This document shows, piece after piece, positions 47,201 to 59,200 of a DNA stretch of 64,000 bases. The translations under genes were made by a program, and so were the position numbers. The notes beneath the pieces are model-generated. The model ran no database searches. It had not been told where the DNA came from and saw only the letters and a list, made by a program, of their open reading frames with translations. The stretch spans positions 5,131,079-5,195,078 of the forward strand of contig CM042091.1 of the NCBI GenBank assembly GCA_023512835.1. The letters run 5' to 3'. Every line of letters begins with the position of its first letter. Position 1 is the stretch's first letter. Source of the stretch: Taxillus chinensis (Eukaryota; Streptophyta; Magnoliopsida; Santalales; Loranthaceae).

Positions 47201-50200
47201 TAAAGAGAACTAGACTTATGAATACTTCTTATGAAAGATAACACACACAAGCATATGTAGTGCATGTCACCGTGGAAAAACCCTACACAGGACACTTGTG
47301 CCTACTTTTGGTGTGACTTCTTTATTTTAAGCCTCAATTAATATTTTTACTAATTTTTTAAATAAAAAATGTGGAAGTTTTTGAATGGAAAAAAGAGAAA
47401 TAAAAAGTTGATTGTATTTTCAATAAAACTAGCAATTATGCTTAAAATGTTTGGTTTTTCATTATAAATAAATTGCTGAGCATATATGGTATTGATAATA
47501 TTTTTTTTGTGTTTTGTTTTAATAAAACGTATGTTTTTGCATTGTGCTTAAACCCTAAGCCTCTTGTACTTCAAGGCTGCTTGCTTTTAATAACCATGGA
47601 CATAAAGTCACTTGCACTTTGTAACCTTTTAACTTAGAAAGAATAAAAATTCAATGCTTCCCTCGAGTTGGGCATGGAAAATCTTAACTTGTCCAAAAAT
47701 AAAATCCTGATTACATCCTATTATTCATGCGTTCATAATTAGGCATAACTTGTTACCATTTTTTTGCGGGTATGAGTAAGATATGTAAGATTATGTTTTG
47801 TCCATTTTTGCATAAGTGCAAATTAAGGTACCCATTAGTCACCTAAAATGTGTTTATTTGTTATTTTATCTATTTCAATTTTTTCACATCGATAGTCCTA
47901 GTTCATATAACCAAAATGGGGTGTTCATTCCATAGCCCGCCTCTGTGGATTCCTGTCTCGTTCCGATGAGGCATGCTGACATGAGCCTTTTCACTGTCTC
48001 ATCCCGAATATGGCATGAGATGTTTGCGTTACTTATGCCCCCACCCAAAAAAAATAAAATATAAACTAGTTTTAAAACAAATAGGGCTAACCTCCTGAAG
48101 CCTCCTCCGTTGTCGATTGTCGAGGCCACCTACTCTTCAGTCGTCATCGTTTGTCGATAGTCGTTGATCATTTTCTCTCTTTTGTTCACTCCAGCGGCTT
48201 CATCGTAGTCATTTATCGTCTCTCTCTCATCTATTATCTCTCGTCAATGGCATCGTTTGTTGTTTGTCACTAAATTAATTTAAATTTTGTGATTTAAATT
48301 TGTGGTGGTAGTGATTTATTTGTAGTGTTTTTATTAGTACTAATTTATTTAAATTATGTTAGTGTTCTATTCATTTGTGACAATGAGGTGCCCGTCTGTG
48401 CGTATGTCATGAGATTTGTACCATATAACATTTTGTATTTTTAAACCTTAGCCTCGGTCAATATTGATCTTTTCCACTCTTCTAGTAGGTGTATTTATTG
48501 GCCTACGTTTTAAATGGCTAAACCAATGTAAACAATTCTTTCTCTTCTTATCTATAGTCAGAGTTATTCTAATGACATAATAAATATTCTCATTTTGAAT
48601 CTTATCCCACCTAATTTTACTACACATCCATCTTAATATTCATATGATATCATGGGAATCTTAGTCCACATTTCATATAATAAAAAATGTTTAATAATTG
48701 TTCTATAAAAATTTTCTTTTAAATGTCGTGGTATATTTTGGCCTCACAAAACTCTAGTCACACCTATTGTTATGTCACCATCAAGCTCGCTATTTCGGTG
48801 AATTATTGACCTTAGCTACTTAAAATATTATGATATTTATTGGTTATGTATTATAATGATACTTCGTCATTATTATTTCATTTCCTAAACTTGCATTCTG
48901 TATATTTGGTGTTTGATATATTTAATCTAAAATCTTGAACCCTGAGAGTTTGTCGAAACAACTTTAATTTTTTAGCTAATTCCTTTTTTGGTCTATTAAA
49001 ATAATATTATCATCAAATAACATATACTACAGTATATTCTCATGAATATTTTTGGTTATCTCGTCTATTAATATTGCAAAGAGAAAAAGGACTCATGGCT
49101 AATCCTCGATGCAGTTCTATTGCAATTAAAAACTCATCCGTTAATCTACCATCAGTTTTAATGTTGGTTACAACTCAAGCATATATATCCTTTATTGAAC
49201 TTACATATCTAATAGGAATTGATTTTTTTTTTGAAGCCCACCAAAACATATATTTAGGTACTCTACCATTGGATTTCTCCAAATGTAGTTATGAGGATGT
49301 TTTTGTGGTTCTACACACAATACATAATACATGATAAAGACAGAACGCCCTTTGTTGGCTTCTATTTAAACATTACTTAACAGTAAATGGTGTATCTTAA
49401 GCAATCATTTTGGCTCCTGATCAGACAGTCTGGCAGGGTAAATAACACAACAAAGAAAGAGACAAAACACTTGGGATGTCAAACCAATCCAACAAGAGAA
49501 GGCTGTTAGAAAAGTCAGTTCAGATAGGAAGAGATCACTGAGTAACAATGATCATTCAAATGATATTGCTGACTATTTTGGTATCACAGTTGCCTCTCTC
49601 TCTCTCTCCCTCTCAAATTTCTTTTATGTGTTGTAAATTTTAAAATAATCAAAACACACTTTACAAAAAAATAAAATACAAATCATGATTGCTGACACTG
49701 ACACCAAAACTGAAAACCATAGCCTTTAGCCTTAGGCTATGATAGTATGATATCTTGTGTGGTGTCATAATAATAATAATAATACTCTAACATCAGAATT
49801 ATCCGATGTGGCTGTTCTTTGATGCAGCCTGCTAAAAAGATATATGAGAGTCTTCTAGGTGATGGAACGAATACAACAGCATTAGCACATATACAAGTAA
49901 GGATATCATCACTTTCTTTGTAGCTTGTCTTCAGTTGTGTTATGTAATTAACGTAAGAAACTTCTATTTGCTTTTTAATTGCATGTCAGTTTTTTGAAGT
50001 GTTGAATTCCCATCTTTAAATTGGTGTACTATGGAATTGTCATATGGTGTCATATGGTTTTGTAGCTCTAGTATTTTAGGGGAGATTGTATTCATTTAAA
50101 CATTTTGATCTGTGTTTGTTCCATTGCAATGAACTTCCTTATATATATATTGCAAGCGTTTCAGTTTGTTTTTTGTACCTGGACTTGCGAGACATGACAG

Positions 50201-53200
50201 ATATATGTATTAACAAAAAAGATATTTTATTAGAAACACTACCAAAAAGTTGGAAGAATCACATGTGACAAAGACATAAAAAATCAAAGATGTCATCATG
50301 ACATGGGATATTGCAACAAACTTCAATATCCTACGACAAAGCGGGAGAACATGAAACAGTTGCTTGCCTTTCCCTTCACCCAAAAGCCATTCTATGCCAC
50401 TAGCCGAGGGCCAACACTGCCTTGAGGCCAAAAAAAACCCCATAGCTGTGATGCCCATTGACAAATGAAGGAGGAGATGATCAATCTACTCCTTGGTGCA
50501 TTTGCACAAAGGACACCTACTAACCAAAACACATCCAAATTATGGACATTACCCCATGTGGTGTTGAGCCATTCATCATGTGCAGCACGTAGGTCACACA
50601 AGGGGTCACAATGCGCAACCAATAATATTCCCCAAAGTAGCTAGATTGTTATCCAAGTTATTTAGCTAAGTCAATATGCTAGGAATATCTTGCTATTATT
50701 AGCTATACAATTTAGAGATATCCATATTTTTGGAATATCTTGCTATTATAGTTGCTTAATTTAGAAATATCCATATCTCTTATATCTGCCTGATTTTCTA
50801 TATAAGGGTATTGAAGGATTGGGGTAAGTAAGATAAAAATATTTAGTTTTTTTTTATAAGAAGATAAAAATATTAAGTTATTGTTATTCATCTCTCTCAC
50901 AAGCGAGTTCTTCCTATGTTAAAGGAAAAACCCTAATTCCTCTTATTCCATGAATTTCTCACCTAACATGCAACCTTTCAAATGGACTACCAGCAGCTAA
51001 TATTTGTAGTGCCCAAGGATCTCCACTTAGCTTGGGCCTTAAGGCACGTTTAACCTAGAAAATTCTCTCTTTGCTTGCCTTTCAAGCCACACTGTTTGGC
51101 TGACCCTCACAATGATACTTTGATAAAGCTAGTCTAAGAAGGCCACAAAGTCCTCACTTACTAGTCTTGGTTTTTTGGGGTGAATTGAATATTACACCCC
51201 ACTCAAAAAACCTCCTGCAACAGCCCTACACCAAACATTTTTCCAATGGAAGATGGAGGTGCCTTCCCTCGGCTTAAGAGTATAAAACAAACTGGTCCGG
51301 TCCAGTTTGATTTACCACGAAGCAGTCCGCATTTTTAATGAACCAATAATGATCTGGTCCAGTCTAGTTCGTGTATGGACAGAACCGGTCCGCGGATTAA
51401 TCCGTTTTTCATTGGCTTATCAATTAATTAAACAAAATAAGCAATTCATCATTACAATAAAAAGTTCAAAAGAAGAAAATCAAATATTTTTCGTGATATA
51501 GCACAATAGTATAGAATGTCATGGCATGAGACTTGCACCTACTCCCTTTCTTTTGCATGAGATTTGCACCTACTCCCTTTTTTTCCATTCATTTTTTTTA
51601 TCAAAAACTTTCTTCATCAGGCTCAAAACTAGACTATAGGATCCTTTTCTGATTCTTTAACCTGTGATTTAACTTCATTACTATAATTGAATTCTCCTTT
51701 TGATGGGACAAGCATCACCACCTTGATTAGCCTGATCACCTTCTATGAACATGTTTTCAACTCCAATAGAAACCAAAAATTCACGTAATGGAATCTACAA
51801 AATCAAAATATAGAGGCTATAAATTACAAGCTACATCTTGGCATAGCTATTTCTCTCGACATCCAAAAAGGAAAAGAAAAAACAACGTATGGCAGCACCA
51901 AAAATTACTGAAAGCATGAAGAACACAACCTAGAAGAGTAGTATATAGTAACTATATACCCCTAGATAATATAAGTGGTGAATTATATATATATTTTTGA
52001 TAAGTAATAAGTGGTGAATTATATTAGAAAAAACAAATATTACAACAAATGGTGAATATAAATGATATAGCTTATTTATTAAATGATCAGAGAATAAAGT
52101 TTTTTTTTACCTGCTTTGGTATTCACAAACTCAACAAGGGCATCAGCCACATGTGCACCTTTATATTTAACCACAAAGCACACAATTATTAACAAATAAA
52201 CAAAAAAACACAAAAAAAATTACAATCCAGTACTCATTAATTAATCAAACCGTGAGACAAAAATGCACACACACACAATCCCAGCAACAAAGCATTTGTA
52301 TTTGATTTGGTAGTTTAATAATCTTTTGTAAAAAATAATCCCAGCAAAAAATAATCCAGCAACAACCTTCATTAATAGTAAGAAGATTAACAAAGCATTT
52401 TTATTTGATTTGGTAGTTTAATAAATGTCCCTGCACAAGTCTCTGTCAGACCTATGGAAGAACAAATTTTATTAATTTTTCAATTAAAAGACTAGCACTA
52501 CACGTCTAGTAAGAATTCAGTCATAATTCTTCCTGAAGGTCAATTAAAAGACAAAGGAGCTTGACTTTTAATTGTCTTCACTATATATTATGTTCTTCTC
52601 ACCGTAACTCTTTTTTTTTTCCAGAGATCTATAATCGTTGCTAATTTGATCACGAAATACAAAAAACAAAGAAGCATACATAATAAAAGACATGCTAAGA
52701 ATTAATTATTGTATAAAGCTCATCAACACTCAGAAGCTCAAGCTGATGCCTAAACTTGTTAGAGAACAAATCAAAAAGTTTGAATATGAGAAAAAAAACA
52801 TTGACATGCTTGAGCTTTTGCAACCCTCGAAAAGGCCATAATTAGACTTAGAAAATCCGGTAATTAGGCTTAACAAATCCAGTGATTACCTCAACAGCCC
52901 AACCCAACATGCGAGTTTCAGCAGCGACTCTGGTGTTGTGACACAGGGAGAGAGAGTAGCGTTGCACTTATCCGGTGTCGTGAGATAGATCCAGCGATAG
53001 TGAGGCCAGATTTGGACTTCGGTGTTGGCGTGAGACAAGTAGACTAGGAGAGAACTGCTGACCGGTTTGGATGAAGATGACTACGCCGAGAACGAGAGAG
53101 AGAGGAAATGCGTCGACCGGTTCTGCTCTTGCGTCCTAAACTCATGCGATGCGAAGAAGAAAAATGTGAATTAGCGTAATTAATTATTTTAAAAATTATT

Positions 53201-56200
53201 TTCATGATCCATGAATTGGTCCGTGTTCGCACGGGCTGTTGTCCATCGAACCAGTCCATATAGGCTCATGCTTTAAATGGGCCTCTATTTCTTTGGTTTA
53301 GTCCGCGAAAATCTACGGATCGATTCTCATGGTCCACATACTAAGAGTCTATTTTACACTCCTACCTTGGCTTCTACACCACCATGACTATGATTGAATT
53401 GAAAAAATGTTATCTTCTAACGAGTCACATTTTACTAGTAACTCACCACATCTTCTAGGGCTATGTTAGTTTTATTTTAGCGAGTGTATTGCCTGTCGCA
53501 ATCATGCCATTATGAAGCCCCAATTCAAGCTTAGATACATGGATGTGACAAGAAACATTATTATATATGTACACAATTGTTTTTCTCTCCTTTCAAAATG
53601 ACTTCATTTTGAGGGACTTTGGCCTTAAGAAAAGGTAATAGCACGCGTCTGTCAAATTTTGTGGGGCCATACTAGGATTTAAACACCCTTTCTTAGGTAA
53701 ATAGTATTGGAACGGTCCTTGTTACATGTAAAAACATGGGTGTTATTTTTTATCATGCCATAATGGATAGTAACAAAACTGTTCAGGGTCATAATGAGTT
53801 TAAGTGAGCAAAAAATATATAAAAAAGAGCAGCAAAGAAGCCTTGCCCCCCTTGGATGAAATCACAAGCAATACCACAATTGGTAAAAAAGTTGCTCCAC
53901 TAGTTTGCAGAAAATTAGGTTGAGAACTGAAAAAAACTTTAAGGAGATTTTGTTCAGGATATTGCTACCTTATCGCTAGTTTTGGTCCTAAAAGACTGCC
54001 CAGGCAGATGCGAGCCCTCTGTCACACTGCTTTGGTGAAAATTTTGGCCTTCTCAAGTGATTTTCTTTTTTGAAAGAAAAACACGACATAGTGGAGGAAA
54101 AAAACTAGAAGTAAAAGAATATGACGTATATAAACCCCCCCTCCCCCCCTGATCGTTTCACTCTATAGTGCTATACTGCTGCAATCGGGTCTCTCTCTTC
54201 TCTTGCTATCTTTAGTTCTTTGTCCCCCGTGATCTGTTCTTTTGTTCCTCTGGTCGGCTGTGATATCAACCATGTGTTGCTGGTGGCTGGTTTTCTTTCT
54301 TCAGTCAAGATTGTTTCTCTCTGCCCTTCTTTCTTCTTAATTATATATTTTTCTTCCCTCCAACTCTTGTGTTTTAGTATTTCAAAAAATAAGTTTATAA
54401 CTTGCTTGTTGTTGAATTTATGCTATATATATATATAAAGTTTTTGTGCTACGATCTCTTGAAAATCATATAAAAATACATGACTTTATAGGGCTGTCTA
54501 AATCCACACGACCAATCAGATGTTAGGTGGTCCTTGACTGCCTAGCTCTTTTTAAAACCTCAAGTGAGGGAAAATATAAAAACTGATGGAGATTTGCCTC
54601 CCTCTGGCGAAATCACAAGCAATGCTACAAGATGATTAATGCCAGTTCCTCCATTAGTTGGTAGAAAATTAGATTGAGAATTGAAAAGAAGAAGAAACGA
54701 TGTTCCAATACTGTTAGCTTTTTGCCCGACTTTGTTCCAGATACTGTTTGAGTTAGCGTTTTCAATGTTGGACAGATTGTTGTTGATGTCAGTAGCCTTT
54801 GGTGTATACCTTGTCTCTTTTAATCGTTTGTTGAGATATTACAATCATTTCTATCTCCCCTTGTCAAGATAAGCGGGCTTCTGAGTTAATATCTTATATT
54901 GCCTCCTGATAAGGTCTTTTAATTTTTTTTTTGTTTTCCCTGTATGCAGTTTATTCGCTTTCTAAGAAGAAATGAAGGAGTTGAATCAGCACGCAAGTAC
55001 TTTTTGGATGTTCGCAAGTCCGCATTCTGCACCTACCACGTTTATGTTGCTTATGCTATGATGGCATTTTGTCTTGACAAGGATCCAAAGGTAACCGGCT
55101 TTATATGATAAAAATTACTTGGCCCATTTTTTATTTGATACCTGACAATGCGTAGGTGTCTCCATCTTGGGTTAGTAATGCTGCGTGAGGAAAACTGTTT
55201 GGTAACAATATGAAAAAATTTAATTTTAAAAAACTTCTATTAAAACATGCCTTTTTATTTATTTATATACACTGTAAGATTAGATCCTGAAACACGGTGG
55301 TTGGGATTGAGTTTCATGTTCTTTTATAACATAGGGATCAAAGGGTTTTTATATTATTTTAAACTCATGCAGATTGCGCACAATATTTTTGAAGCAGGGT
55401 TGAAGCGATTCATGCATGAGCCTGGCTATATTCTTGAGTGAGTTTGAATATTCTTCAATTGGTTGGTTTTTTGAATTGGTTGTGGACCTATTTTAATTCA
55501 TTTAATAATTTCAATCAAGCATATATTAGAAAAGTTCATATCCAAACATTCAAATCTCAAAATGTTTTACATGTCATACAAATTTTATTCCACCAAATCC
55601 TGGCATTCAATCGTTTCACATATAAAGCAAAATAAATTGCCAGAGATTTTATAATCCATTCTACTAAAAAAGCGCATGGATCATTTTACTAAAGAAGCCG
55701 TGGGTAATTACCAGGCTATGGTTATGGATTGTGCTGACTTTACCCTTCTTTGTTTGCCCTCGGTATTTTGGTGATTGACTTCTAATGTTACCCTCACGGT
55801 TCTGTTCTTCAATTCTTGATACTCATTTGGGTTTTATAAAAGTAAAATTTTCCAAGTTGTATACTTTCTTTCTTGAAACACATTTGAGTTTTATTTAACT
55901 TTTATGTTTTGCTACCAGTATTAAGCTCTCTTTTCCTTCTTTTTTTTTCATTTCAAAATCACAATCGCTTATGAAATGTGACTTCTCATTTTAGAAACCA
56001 GTTCTTGGTGTGACTATTATCCTTATTAAATGAAAAGAAAGATTGAGAAAAGCTTATTGCAGCTGTATTAATGTATTTTTTTTTCCTGGGCCATGATCTT
56101 TTTCTGTACCGATATTATCCTTCACAGGTATGCAGATTTCTTGTCCCGCTTGAATGATGATAGGAATGTTAGGGCTTTATTTGAACGGGCACTGAGCTCA

Positions 56201-59200
56201 CTCCCGACAAAGGAATCTGTTGAAGTACTGTTTTATTTTTGTCTTTAATTTTTTAAATAGCCATAAGATGTTGCTTTCATTCTCTATTTTATTATTCTTC
56301 ATGAATCCAGACTGGTGAATTTATTTACTCTTTAACTCGGCCCTATAACCTATTTATGCTTACAGATTTTGTGTTGCTCTTCATTTGAATGGAACTATCA
56401 CTAGACAATGCCACCTCCAAAGGAGTCTTCTCTCTCTCTCTCTCCCTCCCTCCTTCTAAACACTGGATTGGTTAATCCTTCAGTGAGAGTATTAGCCAAC
56501 AGGCCACTAGACATAATACTTAGAAACTAAAGAGTTTTACAATAATTAATATCTAGAAATCATAAATACAAATAATAAATGCAATGTGGGAAAATTAAAG
56601 AGTTAATGTAATAACTACAATCTAGATTTTTTGGTTTTTCATATTGATGAATTTGAATTAACAACGTAGGCTAAATGTGTAAGATCAAATCCTGTTTGAT
56701 TATTAGAAAATATTGGAAAATAGTTTATGAATGCCCCTTGCTTGTTAATTCCTAATGCAGTTGGCTGGTAATGACACCTCACGATCAATGGAGTGAGTGT
56801 GGTTATTTTATTACTATTTTTTTATGTAGACAACAAATCTGTAATCTCAAGATTGTTTATTTATTTTGTTTATGTAGACAACACTCATACTTGTTCAAAT
56901 AAAAGCCTTCAGGCCTTGACTGAGATATTTGATTATTCGAAGGTTTTCTTATAGTCTTCTGGCCCTCTTCTTAATACTGACCTCTATTCTTGGAAGTTAA
57001 CATATTACTTCCGCAAGACTGCCTTTTAAGAATAGTACTATTGACATAATGGTTTTATGCAGGTTTGGAAACGGTTTACAGAATTTGAGCAAACATATGG
57101 AGATCTTGCTAGCATGTTGAAGGTAGTAGGAACTTGTTGGTGTATGTATCATGCTTTTAAAGTTTGAATCTTTTCTAGTTCCCTTGAGTATAGCTTTATT
57201 AATATGACACCTGTTTGTGTTTGGACTATGGAGATATGGGCCCTCTTAAATTTACAATAAAGCAAAGATAATTCTCACTTGGTAAATGCGACACTTTTCA
57301 TAATTGCCCAACCTTCCTATTATGTTTGTGAAAAAAAATAAAAGATTGCCTGGCTCAGCTGTGATGTTTGAGCACAACGGGCCATGAATGGCTGAAAATA
57401 TGCTATTCGTTATATTTTGATGAAGAAAAAAAAGGAGATAGAGGGATATATTACCTATATTTTTTTATTTATTTCTGTATCATTATGTGTGTGGTTTATA
57501 AACAGGAAAAGATTTTTGTATGCAATATTTTTAGCATTTATTCCCATTGCATTTGTGCGGGTTGACTTTTTGATGTGGTGGGGCACTATCTTTGATTGAA
57601 ATGTTTCTGCTTTCCCATAGCTAGAAATGGATGTCCTCCTTGGGTGACTTCCCTTCGCTGCCTTAAGCTGGTGAAGGCATTGTTGTCCTACTCCTTTCCC
57701 CATTTATCTTTTACTTTCCTTAAGTTTCATATTTGTGAGATCCTCTTTATATGTAGGGTTATGTCCAGATGTTTGACACTTCCGTAGTTTGGATTGTCCA
57801 AATACTTGATGTTTTACTGAAAAATGTCATATTCTGTAGGCAGTTCTAGATAAATGAAGCTTCTCACGCATCGTGAGAGCATTTAGGTGACTAATTCACA
57901 ATATGGAAAAAGCTTAGAATATCATAATCATAAAACCATTAGTGATCTAGTTGTAGAATTTCTGCCACTCAAATGGCCATTGTTTTGGCAATCCTTGCAG
58001 AAGGGATTGATAAGGAATTAGGAGAGTTTCCATAGATGTTGACATTGATATATTTATGGAGTTCGTTATGAACTTAGTTTGCAAGTATCCTTTTTCTATT
58101 TAGATTGAGCAAAGGAGGATAGAAGCTCTTTCAAGAACTGGTGAAGAGGATATATCATCATTGGATAGATCATTGCAAGATGTTGTATCGAGGTATAGTT
58201 TCATGGACCTTTGGCCTTGCTCTTCTAGGGATCTGGATCATCTGGCTAGACAAGAGGTATGGTGACATTGACCTTCGTCCATCACTCCATCTAACTATAT
58301 CTAATCTTTGTTTAATTTACCGTATTGTCTGTTCATTTTTTATGTTCAAATTTATGTAGTCTACATTTGATATTATTAAAGAGGATTGATAATGATAATG
58401 GTGCATAATCACTAAAATGGTTGCAACAAAAAAAATTACAATATGGAAACTTTGGTAAATATAGCAGTTTGGTGTTCTTAAATTATCGGTGGAAAAAATG
58501 ACTACCACTTTCTTAAGCTGAAACATTTATCATGCACTCAAGCTTATTACAAATTATATTCTAAATAAGCATTATAGTTATCAACACTCCCCTTTCAACT
58601 TAATTCTTATTGTACTAAATATTAAATATTAAGCTTCTACAATACATGATCACTAAACTGTCTTCTATTGGCAACAACCTTGAAGTTTCACAAACCAACC
58701 AACAAAAAAAATATCGATGCTTTCATCACATGTGGTATTGTCTATATACGAAACAATAATGAGGTCTGGCATGTTACCTCCACACCAAGAGTAAGGCCAA
58801 ACGAGGTGCCCCTAAAAATGCAGGAAAAATTATTTGTCGTAAAATTCTTTTGTTGAAATCCATTTCCTTCAGCCATTGGCTTTGATGCCATGTTGTGAAG
58901 AGGGAAAATAATAATGATGATCGCCTTTATGGGACATCTATCTACAATAGAGTCCAATAGTTAAAATAGAAAATTTTCAATACTATATAGACTCTAATAA
59001 ATTGAATAGAACTCTTCTATTCATAATATCACCAAATCTATTAATTTTATCTCTAAATAATATCAATTTGTGATATAAATTATTATGCTTTATTTCCTTC
59101 TCAGTCAGGACGTCACAAAGTTGACTTATTTTTAAAAATTTAAGTTCTTCCATCTAGCTTTCTTTCCCACACCGCTTGTTGGATCAGCCCAGCCTGTCTG

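Noticed and set aside
54220..54438. 72-codon hydrophobic frame in CstF77 intron 13
   Set aside because: T/C-rich intron sequence gives hydrophobic codons by composition; no homology or start context.
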